Shown here in pieces: positions 22,190 through 33,398 of a DNA stretch of 64,000 bases. The stretch covers positions 8,927,288-8,991,287 of the forward strand of contig JAEMBT020000009.1 of assembly GCA_018873245.2 (NCBI GenBank). Direction: 5' to 3'. The notes below the pieces were generated by a model, which worked only from the letters and a program-made list of their open reading frames with translations, was not told the origin of the DNA and did not search any database. Position 1 is the first letter of the stretch; the number at the start of each line of letters is the position of its first letter. Both the position numbers and the translations under genes were made by a program. The stretch is from Archegozetes longisetosus. Its lineage: Eukaryota; Arthropoda; Arachnida; Sarcoptiformes; Trhypochthoniidae.

Positions 22190-22660
22190 TTATAAATATA
22201 AGAATAGTAATTCAAAGAAATTAATAGTTCTATAAAACTTCGAACACATTAGACTAGAGCCTAAGACATCTGTTACGACACAACAGACTTTCTTTGACTA
22301 ACAAGTAAGTGTACGACACACTGGAAGTAGAGATGGAAACATCATAAAATCGTCTTCTCTAACACAGAAAAGACAAGGGTTTGATTCTTACTTAAAGGCA
22401 GACTTATCGGGCTTTCTGTTGCACTCAAATCTGATATAAGTCGATATTAATTTGCAACACTCTTGACTGCAGTACAATAACAATTATAGGAATAAATATG
22501 ATGTTAAAGTGAATATTATATTAATAGAAGTCAACAGTTTTCAATGTATTCTTAGATCAATACAATGAAATTTCCATGACTTTCGGAATAAAAATCTAGG
22601 CTATAAATCCAGAATAAAAATAAAGTTAAACTAGAGTGTTATATAGTTGATATTTTACGA
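22190..22660. repeat. Diverged copy of the gustatory-receptor 3' flank
   Basis: Two blocks match the DNA downstream of the receptor genes in the same order. About 22,190-22,330 matches 45,390-45,600 (shared core AGACTTTCTTTGA). About 22,480-22,600 matches 46,290-46,420 (shared TTTTCAATGTATYCTTAGAT-like core). No receptor coding exon is visible next to them, so this is an old relic of the family about 20 kb from the main array. Confidence 0.55.
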
Positions 22661-22914
22661 TGAATTATTTTCAAGTTTTCTTGTCATAAAAGTTAATGAC
22701 TATGGGTGAAAATGAAACCAATATAGGAAGCCATTAGAAAAATATAAAAATAATAAATTCAGTTTGTGTGCATTGCAAGCAACATAAATAGCAATTTTAG
22801 CTTTATTTGGCATCACAATAAATATTTGGTTCGTAAATATTGACTCGAAGTATCGTATAATTTTTACGATGCTCTGCCCACTAAGAATTTCACTAAACGC
22901 CAATTCATTCATTT

Positions 22915-23134
22915 CATTCATTTTCTATTATTCGCCTGACTCTCAGAAGACTCACTCGAGCCCCAGTAACAGAGTTTTTTCGCCAAGACGGCCGGAGCAG
23001 ATACACAGGATCAGAGACGGTTATAACCGGGGATGTGGCCAACACACAGCCTCCAAAGTATAGAGCCAGTGTGATTCGAACCCGAAACTTCCGCCCCAAA
23101 GTTTCATTAGCTTACTGTTACACCACAATGGGCC
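22915..23134 (-). mobile_element. tRNA-derived SINE
   Basis: Read on the minus strand from 23,134, the sequence begins GGCCCATTGTGGTGTAACAG. It carries an A-box-like TGGTGTAACAG (23,115-23,125) and a near-perfect B box GGTTCGAATCA (23,072-23,082) at tRNA-like spacing. A tRNA-unrelated body that is GC-rich compared with its surroundings follows to about 22,915. The 3' acceptor stem does not pair with the 5' end, so it is not a functional tRNA. This looks like a short interspersed element transcribed by RNA polymerase III. Confidence 0.6.
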
Positions 23135-24094
23135 ATTTCTAGACATTTATTATGCAAAACTGGGCCTATCTCTTGAACACAAAGGGTGGCTCAAAATTTC
23201 TTTTGGATTTGAATTTTCTTCGATAATTAGGATCGATTTGATCTACTTCTCGATTTTAGTGTAGTCCCGCTGAGTGTACTCCCTTTAACTAAAGTTCGAG
23301 CTGTTGGATCCATTCAAACATCAAAAATTGCTATATATGTTAGACCCTCAAATTGTGTACCTTTTGTGAGAAATTAATGCGAACTTCGAGCTAATCATAT
23401 TATGAGACTAAGAAATATATAAGTAGAGATAGCAGCAGCCTTACTGATGCTAACTCAGAAGTTGCAGGTTTTCGAGAAATGATCTAACTGAATCTATTAA
23501 TGAAAAGGTAAATCAAAATTACTGTCACAATTATTTATATCAAAGAGAGCACGAGAAGACTAGGAAACGATTCTTAGTTGTCTGATCGCTAAAATGAAAA
23601 ATTTAGACTGTATAAAGCAAATAATGGAACTATGAAGAGCACACTTAAAAGAATTAAAGGTGAGCTAATTAATAATGAAATAAATTTAAATTGAGAAGAA
23701 GTGAAGTCTCGATCTGCTTTTGGATAACATTTCCAATAACTATCAGATACTAGAAATAAGGTCAAAATAATGTTTAATTTAAGGTAGGCATGTGGAAGAG
23801 ACTCAACAAAATATGAGAAGATAATGAGTTTCGTTAGAGCGATTAAACTGTACAACTATGTATATGAGTGAGTCAGTAAAAATCACATTACAATGTTTCA
23901 CTCAGTCCTAAAATTAAGTAATAAGCCCTTATGTGATTTCACACGTTTCCATAAGTTCTCATGTGCTCATTTGATTTAATGAATTTTTGTTTTAAGTTCA
24001 GTGTAAGTTCATTAGATTCGTGAAAATTTAAAATAAAATCAAATATGAAAATTATCTTTAATTTAAACGAAAGATTTCTGAACAAACGTTACTT
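23135..24094. other. Intergenic stretch 3' of the sushi gene
   Basis: AT-rich, with only chance-like frames. It presumably includes the 3' UTR of the sushi gene next to 24,095. Confidence 0.35.
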
Positions 24095-25963
24095 TTATTC
24101 AATTTGTAGATAATCAGCACCATTTTCAATAGTATAAGTTACATCAATACCTTCATAATTATTGACGACATCATATTCACTTATGCTTACATAATGATTA
24201 GTTTGTTCGAAAGGTTCTTTCGTAAACATTCCATGTGATAGTTCAGTATCTTGATAAAAGGTCTCTCTTTTAGTATGACTTCCTTCCTTTTTTCGGTAGA
24301 ATAACGCAATAAATATAGCTCCGATAATAATAATTGTGATTAAAAGTGATGCCATGATAATAATGATCGCAATAAAATGTGTTGAATTTTCTCCATTATT
24401 GTTGGTTCTTGTTTCGTTTGAATAATTTAATTCTAATTATGTATACAATTAATAAAAGCTTAATAAATACTGAATTTTGTAATATAATATGTTAATAGTA
24501 CTAACAACAGTTGTAAGATTCATGATTTGAGTATAAAAATTAAGAAATTGATGCATTTTCATGATTTTTTAAATTTAAAGTTTATAAGAAGCTTTGAAAA
24601 TAATCAAAAATACTAGAAAATTGCAATACCTTTACATAAGGGCACAGATGAATCCCATTCGCCACTTTCACCACAGAACTGTACTTTGCGTCCAATAAGT
24701 TGCATGGATTCGTTTGCACAGTCAAAGGTAATAGATGTACCAATTGTGGCAACCAAAGACATATTTGAGTATTCATAGTTTTTTAGTTTATAATTTAGAA
24801 TACTACTAAGATTAGACTTAGAAGGAATTTTGCATGTAGTCTCTGGAACCACAATCGGTGGCTTACTGGACCACTCGCCATTCCAATCGCAATAAAGTTG
24901 AGTATCGCCTTCGATTCGATGTCCTGGTTCCGGTCTAAAAGTCACTGTTTGAGGAAATGCATCGATAGTCTGATCCGGAAATGAACTAAAATATGAATAT
25001 TGTTCAACATGAGTATTTAAAGGAATATCTGGACGACCACATTGATAGGACAGTCTATATACAACAATTGATGTTATGGTAAAATTAACATAAAAATCCG
25101 ATTTGTATTCTAATGAAAATAGTTTAGAACTATTTATAGTGATTTTTTCCATTTGCAACATATCATTGGAATCAACAGTACATGTTATTCCCATTTCCTG
25201 ATTTTTAAATTTGTCACCGTATCCTCTTCTCTTATACTCTGTATGGCATTTCCTTTGAAAAGAAAATCCATTGATTATAGCAATGTTTTAAATACTGGTA
25301 TTAGCATAAACACTAATCTGAGTCAGTTTAATTTTAAGTTACCTGAAAGTGCCAACATTTGCTTTCAAATCGATAGTGCCGTTGAACTGACTATCAAATA
25401 TTTCTATCCATATATTTAAGTGTTCAGCAATAACTTGCAGGTCATAATGGAAATCCCATCTGAATTGATTACTTTTAGCGTTTATATCGAGTTTTAACTT
25501 TTTATATGGATAAAACATCCAGTTCTGCTTTTCAGTAAAATTAATTGTATTTGAATAATTGGTTTCAAGATCGGTCTCTACAATTTTAGTTAGCATTAAT
25601 GTTGTGCCGTCCATTACATTTCTAGCTAATAAAGATTATGAACAAACTTATAGTGAGTTAGATATTTATCTATATAGCTTATTTCATACCACATTTGGGA
25701 ATTTGCCCCGTCCATTGGCCCTTACGACATATTCTTTTAGGAAGGTTTCTTATAAATCCGTATTTTGTTAATACGGATCTATCATAGCAACTATAGTAGA
25801 TAACTGAGTTTTCACTACTTTTTGATCCAATTTTATATACTGAACCACCTTCTGGTTTATCGAATATAACTGCCCACGTAGAAATTCCTGGAGTACCACA
25901 ATCACACTTACAATATGATGTAATAGAAAATAATATAATTACCCTAAACACAAGATTTTGCAT
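24095..25963 (-). CDS. Sushi (CCP)-domain type I membrane protein
   Basis: Proposed exons are 25,690-25,963, 25,343-25,625, 24,630-25,252 and 24,095-24,432 (minus), with GT-AG introns of 64, 90 and 197 bp. The phases add up to 505 residues. A signal peptide (about 1-20, MQNLVFRVIILFSITSYCKC) precedes a complete CCP1 ending near residue 91 (four cysteines, RICRKGQW, PKCG). Residues about 92-250 match no family I know. CCP2 starts at CGRPDI (about 257) and CCP3 spans about 326-392 (FGxSGEW-like CGESGEW, VPLCKG). A membrane helix lies at about 411-436, followed by RKKEG and a tyrosine-rich cytoplasmic tail of about 65 residues. CCP2 keeps the first and third cysteines but lacks the second and fourth. 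Such proteins act in adhesion, receptor or complement-like recognition; the ligand is unknown. The next upstream methionine (26,053) was rejected because it would bury the signal peptide. Confidence 0.85.
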
Positions 25964-26110
25964 TTTTTCTTGATGGGTGTGTATTCTTACATATTGTTCA
26001 GTTAATATACAGCGTAATGTTTGTTCAGTAAATTTTACTATGAATTTAATCAAAGAGTGAATAGAAATACATTCTGAGAACTTTACTGAAAATCCTTCAT
26101 AGTAGTGGCA

Positions 26111-26303
26111 TCCTCATCCTAAATAGAATATATTACTTTGATTTCAGAAAAACAGGCTTAGCAAAAATGCATACAGGATCAAATAGAGATGTTGAATAAT
26201 TATCAACTTTTAATTTCTAAATCATCTCTATTTGATCCTGTATGCATTTTTGCTAAGCCTGTTTTTCTGAAATCAAAGTAATATATTCTATTTAGAATGA
26301 GGA
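26111..26303. repeat. Long near-perfect hairpin
   Basis: The arms 26,111-26,191 and 26,223-26,303 are inverted copies about 81 bp long, with a single visible mismatch and a loop of about 31 bp. It lies about 150 bp upstream of the sushi gene start. A second inverted pair, GTTGAATAATTATC in the loop and GATAATTATTCAAC just beyond the right arm, could offer an alternative fold. It is either a non-autonomous element or a recent inverted duplication. Confidence 0.75.
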
Positions 26304-26564
26304 TAATTATTCAACATTAGTCAAATTTTCCAATATGCAAAAACTTTTTCTCATGTCGGGTATTCGCTATAAAAGTATCTCCATAAGTGTGTTAAAACTT
26401 TTTTCTTGAGTCGTTTTGATAAAAATTTATGAATAATAGTATGAATGATTAAGTCTGAGTTTGAACTTTTTTATAGATTAAGATCATAATAAATCATATG
26501 CACTATTATAGCTATAAAACAAAGTAAGCACTATTTTTTAATTACTAATACGTATAGAATGAAT

Positions 26565-27260
26565 AAAGTTATTTTTGAGTTCAAACAAGTAAAATTGATA
26601 TCAATGTATATTTGTGACAATGTATATTGGAGACTGGAAATTGAAAATCTTTAACCCCACATACAGAGAAACGAATAGTTTCTGTGAGTTTTTATTCAAT
26701 ATAGGTTCAAATCAATGTATTACGAATCGCATCAACAAAATATTGAATTTAGGGTCCGAATTGCTGAGTATCTGAAAAATTGACTCAAAATATCGAAAAA
26801 TCTTCGTTCTTGTGCAAAATCTCACCAGGAAATAAAATATGAAAAATAATTTTTGGTGAGCTTTTATTTGTAAATTGAGACTTCATATTGAATTCGGTTC
26901 TAAGGTTGAACTAATTTTTTTAAAATTCTGATTTTAGGATGCACTTGATCCCTGTCTTAAAATTGAAATCTATCATGTTCTACGATTATGCTTATTTTTG
27001 AAGGAACCGAGTTATGAGATGATTAAATTTTAGAAATTTGATTTTCTATCATAAAGCTCATTAAAGATTATTTCTTCCAGATATCGAATCTCACCTATCA
27101 GTTTTGAATTTATTTAACTATTACTGTGACATGAAAAATAAATTAAAAATTTTAACATCATTTAGAACTCTTAACTCGCTAACTCTCATCATAGGCTTCA
27201 GAAATTTATAGTTAAATTGATTTTTTAGAATGAAAATGTGCTCTTTAAAAAGTTTAGAAA
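26565..27260. repeat. Receptor copy 2 3' flank (copy C)
   Basis: A diverged relative of 2990-3695 and 12,087-12,788, lying directly 3' of receptor copy 2 with no mariner in between. It is the uninterrupted version of the flank. It shows that the mariner next to copy 1 inserted after the duplication. Confidence 0.7.
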
Positions 27261-27276
27261 TACGGTGTCGAAACTC

Positions 27277-30088
27277 TTAATGATAAATATTTAAGGATCG
27301 AAATACTATTTCCACCATGAGCACTGCGAACAAAATGGTTATTACAATCAACAGGATAATGAAAACTCCCGAAACAGATTTAAGTCGAATAACTTCAGAG
27401 TCAATCTTGGGTTTATGAATATCTTCTTCTTCAGGATTGCATAATCTTACCATACTTTGTGATTCTGTTAACCATTTTTCGTAAAGTCCAGATTCAGTGG
27501 GTCGCGAGATTCTATGAAATAATTTAACTTCAATATTTTGATGTTTCAATAACTATTTAGATATATTATTTGTAAATAGTGAAAACGAACTATTTTGAAG
27601 CTTTAATGAAATCATTAATGTAAATTTATTAATTATTATGTTCTAAAGAATTTATTGCGCCTAAGACGCGAATTAATCCGTTAATCACCAGTAAACCACT
27701 AATTGATTTTACCGATGGAATGAAGACACAACTTATTGTCTATGACTTAGTATAAATTTGAGGACGAATAGGATATCTGATAGAAATTGCTTATCTAGCA
27801 TTCTTACTATCAGATATGTATACCTGTTAAAAGAAAGACAAGTGTTCTCTATAAAGCCTTTATTGATACTAATAATAAAATGCATTTACACAAGCCTTTT
27901 ATATCTTAAAAATTACCCAAAACCAATGCCTTACTAAAAGGCCAGTCATATTGAACGATAGAGTCAACGATAGACTCAATGATAATCAGAGATAGGGTCA
28001 ACTGAGTCACTGTTCGTCACAATGTAATGTATTAATAGTTAATTTAAACTTAAAAATCCATTTCAGGACGATTATGGAGAATTTCCCATAGATTTACTAT
28101 AGTTTTGCGGTCATAGCAATACTAAATCGTATCATTTTATCACCAGACTATAAGTGACCACAAATTTTTTGAGCTTTAAATGCGCTTTCAGGATTTTACA
28201 AAATAGATTCATACTACATGCATAGTCGGAATTCAATTTATTTTTCTACATTCCGTTCCTTAAATTGAGCATTCAACACTTATAGAAATAAGCAAATGAA
28301 TTGTGATTATGAATATAAGGTTTGAAATATTCAGCAGTAATCTCACTTCACTATATGTGTGTAGGAGTAATATTGCAATATAAATTCGCAGTACAACACG
28401 AATTTTGGATTTCTTTAACTTGCTTTATTGAGTAACATGAGGTAAGACACTTAATATATATTTACTTATCACTTTTATAGGAAAACTTCTTCCAAAATTG
28501 GGGCAGAGACTTATAGGAGTTTATGCTAATAATTGGGAAATAGGGGATGATGTTAGGTGATAGCTTTAGATGGGTTTACTACAATGCTGAGGGTTAGGAT
28601 TGTATTTGCCTATGACAGACCCCGATTCGTAATTTATGTCTGACCGTGAGAAATATAGTTTAAGCTGTGGGAAAAATGTAAATAGAAAAGTCTTTACAAT
28701 ATAGTGTTGACAATTTAAAAATCAAGTACATAACTTACATTTTATTCAGATGCTCCATAGATTTAGCACTCATTTGATATTAGAATGCGAAGAAATATGG
28801 AATTATAACTCCTCCATGTTTAGAAACGCGGAACTTATTACAATCTGCTTTATTACGACCTTTAGGCAACCAAGAGTAGCAATCTTCCATCAGAAAATCG
28901 TAAAATGAAGCTGCATAGTCATCGTGTCCATACAACGAATCCCCAACATTTTTAATTTTTAGGTCTAACGCTTTTGTGACTTTCATTCTTGATTTGAAAT
29001 CTGCCGCCACTTCATTAGTGTCGCATTCCTTTTCAGCAAAGTCTTGAACAACAAAGCTTTCCATAGTAACGATTTTTAGATCTTTCCTATTATGAAGGTC
29101 TTCCCACGAAACGACCACATCATCAGGAGTACTAGTTATGAAGTATCCTCTTATTACACCAGCATATCCGGAAAGCAGTACAGTGCAACCCAATAACCAG
29201 AATGTAATAATAAATCTTTGAGTAGAGGATGTTGGAAATCGTGGAATTATTTCTGATAAGATCAAACAAGTGTAATTCCAAAGATCTGTCATATTATCTG
29301 AAAGCGATTTCTTGACCAAAGCCAAAGTCAAAGATATGAAAAGTATGGTTAATAAGAGTGAGATCCAAACCGTAGTCTGAGATCCTTGTATAAACTCAAA
29401 TATGTTTCGTTTTCCCGGACGAGGTTTCGATAGAATATGTCCTTCAGATTTGATGCCCACTGGTCTACTCAGAACGCCTAATCTATCAAATCCATAACTT
29501 GATACTGTTTCATAAACCCCTAGTGTTATTGTAAACAATATTACAGACCATCTTTTGTTTACTATAGTTTCGGCTAATTTACTCGTTTTTCTCAGATAAT
29601 GAATTCTCTTTAAGCTGGAATGAAAAATATTGAATAGAAAACCCAATTTAAAAATATGTAATGAAAATATTTCTCTCATGAACTACTATTTCAACTAAAA
29701 TTTAAATTTATAAACAAAATATTAAGATTTTAAAGTTAGTCTTATTGAATAGGAACCACTCAAAAAATGCTTAAATATAAACAATATTTTTTCCTCGTTT
29801 GGTAAGAAAGACATTTTCATACCTATAACCGTATTGCTTGGATAATTCTACAAGAATTTTGGCGAAAGGACCACATATTTTAGAATTATGATAGAAAAAG
29901 TACGGTGGATTCCAAAAGTCTAAGAATGAAATCACTTCTGTTATGTTGTCATAATTGCTGCGACCAAAATTCTTTGTCTGATTTTCAGGAAAGTCCACAC
30001 AGATATCACTTATGGCTTCTATATTCCTTGTGATCAACAGTGAGATCAAGAGAATAAGTGATGTTTTTAGTAAATTCATCAACTTCAT
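27277..30088 (-). pseudogene. Ionotropic receptor copy 2 (iGluR-like), with a premature stop
   Basis: Three exons: 29,823-30,088, 28,739-29,614 and 27,277-27,511, in the same phases as copy 3. They encode a signal peptide, a ligand-binding region, M1 (VWISLLLTILFISLTLAL), M3 (SSTQRFIITFWLLGC), the second binding-domain half (SWEDLHNRKDLKIVTME) and the last helix (SGVFIILLIVITILF). A TAA at 28,780-28,782 interrupts exon 2 where copies 1 and 3 read LALSYQM, 41 bases before the splice donor. It would remove M4 and the tail. No other break was found, so loss is recent or the stop could be read through or be polymorphic. Intron 2 (1.2 kb) is larger than in copy 1. Confidence 0.82.
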
Positions 30089-30257
30089 ATTGGATTTACA
30101 CTAAGATTTAATTCTTTACTCTAGAAATATTAAGTAGTGCTCATTACAGTAATCATTATCTCAAATAAATTGAAATGATTCATTTTGGATCAACACTATG
30201 AAATAGGCAAAAGTTTCATTGACACTGTTTATGATATTTGTATTTTGGTAATATTTT

Positions 30258-30470
30258 GATGTTTATTATCACTTTTCAGGTGTTGTTATAGCGATACATC
30301 ATTTATTTAAGATCTAACCATATTTTGCTATAACAGTCTTTTGTAAGACTGAAAAAGTTGACGCAATATGACTTAAAAGTGAATTTAGAATGTATTAGCT
30401 ATAATGCAACGCATATTAAGTATAAACTCAGAGATATCACCTAATTGACTGATATTCAAAAGAGCTCCAT
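30258..30470 (-). promoter_or_regulatory. Conserved upstream block of receptor copy 2
   Basis: It corresponds to the blocks upstream of copies 1 and 3. The same two conserved sub-blocks are found at similar distance (170-380 bp) from the start codon. Homology continues weakly to at least 30.8 kb. Confidence 0.4.
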
Positions 30471-32292
30471 ATAGTTGCTAATAACTAGTACTGACGTATT
30501 TTTCATCATTATATGACTATTTTTTGAATTCTGGACATTTGAGTTATTAATGCTATTGAAAAATATTAAATTTCTTTTATAATTTTAAGCTTATAAGATG
30601 TCACTTATTAAACATTTTGGAAGCTCAGATACATGTAATATCAAGATTATCTACTTAAAATTAATCTAATTTATAGATTTCGCTAAGATTCACTCCTTAT
30701 GATAATTAGAGTAAGAGCGAGTCATTTTAATTATTTGATTACGAATAAAATGATGAAATAGCAAGAGACTGAATGATGAGATATAAGATCTATATCAAAA
30801 CAGTTTTAGTATTTTGTTATTAAATGCATTTTTATAAATATATCAATTATCCTTTGAATATATCCTCACGCATCGCTTTACTCTAGTTGCTATCGAGGAT
30901 TATTATGCTTTGAATGGTACGTTTTAATATTGAGGGAACCTTTACTATCAGTTTCAATTCATTCATAAACAACAAAAGTTCAAAATTCACACTTTCAGTA
31001 AATCTCTATCTTCATTCAAAATAAATTTTAAACTGAAAATTATTAATCATTTCACTGTATCAATGAGTATTAGCTATTATTAAATCGATTAAATATCACA
31101 TTATAGGTCATCAAGTTTTAGAGTTTATTCAAATGAAAAATTTCTTGAGTTGTACGTCAAAATTTATATTTAAAACTATCTGATCCTATAAAATTAATTG
31201 TTAAATCAATAACAAACGAGAAATTCAATTTATAAGCACTCTATATTCCTAAACATCAATAATTTGAGTGAAAATTTCTTTGGGTAAACTGTACGCAAAG
31301 AACAACTTTCTTTGAGCAAACTTTTCAAAACTGGAAACAGAAAATCAGCTGGAGATTTGGTATCTCTAAATGTAAACTACTAATGAATGCATATTATAGT
31401 ATAACACAAATACTAATCCCGAAAAGATATTATATCAATTCTGTGGCCCCATTTTGAAATCATCAAAAATATAATTAGAAGCAAATATGAATTAAGAATT
31501 TTCGTAAGAATTGAGGCAACTGTAATAAAAAATATAAATAACTGATTTAATAACTATTCACTAATTTATCGAAAAGCTCTAAATATCAAGCATAATAATC
31601 TTGTTATCAGCAATAAGTCAAATAAAGCATTAAAAATTATATTGAGACATATTTTTATTTCTCGTGAAAATTAGTTTAAAATTGATTAGTTACTGTATTG
31701 GTTTATTGTTCTGTATACTAGTTCTGAACTAAAGCTTATGAAAATTTAAGGATATCTTTAATCATATCTATTTTGAAGATCCTAATTGCCTCATTCCATT
31801 GGTTCAATGATAACTTCAGAATACTTTTAACTCATTGTCAAAATCTAACATTTAAAAGATACAATTTTTTACACAAAACAACTGTCAAATAATTTCTTAT
31901 CGAAGTCTGTGGAAATAAATAGATGTACATAAAAGATCTTTAAATTGTATTCTATATTTTGTACACTCCTCATATAAGTAGAAAATTATTTTTCTTAGTT
32001 CAATAGTTTTGCTCATTAATAAATTTCAAGTTATTGATAATCTCAATGATTAGTGCTAAAAAATTGCGCAATGCTTCTAACTTTGATTCTGTGCTACAGT
32101 CTTTCGATAACATCAGTTGGAAATTTGTTATTTCACAATTTACAGTATTTAAATGAATTGAAACTATATGATCAAAATATTTTCTTACATTTCTTCGAGT
32201 ACTTTTTCTTTCGATGAACCTTTAAATGAAACTCTCACCATTTATCTATACAGGAATAAATTGAATTCATCGTCTTTCGAGATGGAGCTTTT
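30471..32292. other. Intergenic stretch
   Basis: The part to about 30.8 kb is homologous to DNA upstream of receptor copy 3 (shared GATATAGATCTTATATYTC). The remainder is AT-rich, with no gene recognised. Confidence 0.35.
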
Positions 32293-32888
32293 ATGAATAC
32301 TAACAAACAATTAATCTTAATGATGGATATAAAATATTTGCACGAGAAATATTCTCCCCTTGATCTAAATCCACAGAACAAAATTTTTAACAATGATCTG
32401 AATCACAGTGATTGTCGCAATTACTGGCTCATTAAAGACAAACAAAATTTGGAGAATAGAGCTATAAATGTCTGTCACGATACGAGAAATGCAAGTTCTT
32501 TGATTCTAATTGAAGTTTCAGTATCTACGAATAGTCATTCATCGATTAAATACAGATTAATTTTTGTCCTTAAAGCCGATAAAAAAATTTGAATTATTCA
32601 TTGATCAAAATTGTTTTAGTTTATAATCGAAAATTTTTAAGTTTTAAATCCAAAAAATTAAAATTCTTGAGCAATAATTTAAAGTTTAAGACATTTATTG
32701 AGGATAATCTGTGGCCAAAACTGAAGCTTTGGTATGCAGTAAAATCATGCACTTTCAAGAAAGTTAGATTTCCAATGAAAATAGTGGATCAGAAAATTTG
32801 TGACCCTTCAAATTCAAGCTTGCTATGGAAAAGGAATAGATATACAAATGTTATGAAATCACTCTTATGTACAATAGCACTATCTTAA
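32293..32888 (+). CDS. Hypothetical pair of adjoining frames
   Basis: Two 99-codon frames (32,293-32,592 and 32,589-32,888) meet with a 4-base overlap. The first has a mid-region containing NYWLIKDKQNLENRAINVCH. The second has cysteines and tryptophans (LWYAVKSCTFKKVRFP) but no signal peptide. A frame change inside the A-rich run near 32,580-32,590 would fuse them into one product of about 200 residues. That would suit a decayed or mis-sequenced gene. I recognise no domain and see no splice structure that would support an active gene. Confidence 0.22.
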
Positions 32889-33398
32889 TTTGAGCCCATA
32901 TAGAAGTATATCGGATTAATATTGATAACTTTATTCTCAACGTAAGAGATGTGGCTGCTTACTACTTATGCTGGATATCATATACTTACACCTGTCGACT
33001 TAATGTAAACAAGTGGTATTAAATAGAGGATAAGGTTCACATCTCAATGTTTTATAACTTGAATTCAAACCTGAGAAAGTAAAGAGAGAAAGCAGGTTCT
33101 AGATGAGTGTAGAATGGAGAATGGCATTCGATTCACAGAATTTTAAAAGGCTTAGCTTTGAGAATCTAACAATAAGTGAAAAGATTGAGAAGGTCAGTGT
33201 GATCTGATGAGTGTAAAAAGTTCAATGTAAGGTCGGCATAATAATTATCACTCATTAAACTCATTAAACATAAGCCGCCACTCTAGCATTAGATACGTTG
33301 AGATAAGATAATTTCATTTTACTCTTGCTTGACTGCGTTGTAAAAATTTTATCATTCGTTCCCATGAGATCTAAGAAAATTTTTTATCTTATACAATT
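32889..33398. other. Upstream region of the RCC1-kinase gene
   Basis: No repeats or frames of note. It should contain the promoter and leader of the gene starting at 33,399. Confidence 0.3.

Noticed and set aside
22914-23099. 61-codon minus-strand frame containing arginine- and serine-rich sequence
   Set aside because: It lies inside the tRNA-derived SINE and has no independent coding support.
23072-23134. Functional tRNA gene
   Set aside because: A and B boxes are present, but the 3' acceptor strand does not pair with GGCCCAT at the 5' end and the sequence runs on into a SINE-like body.
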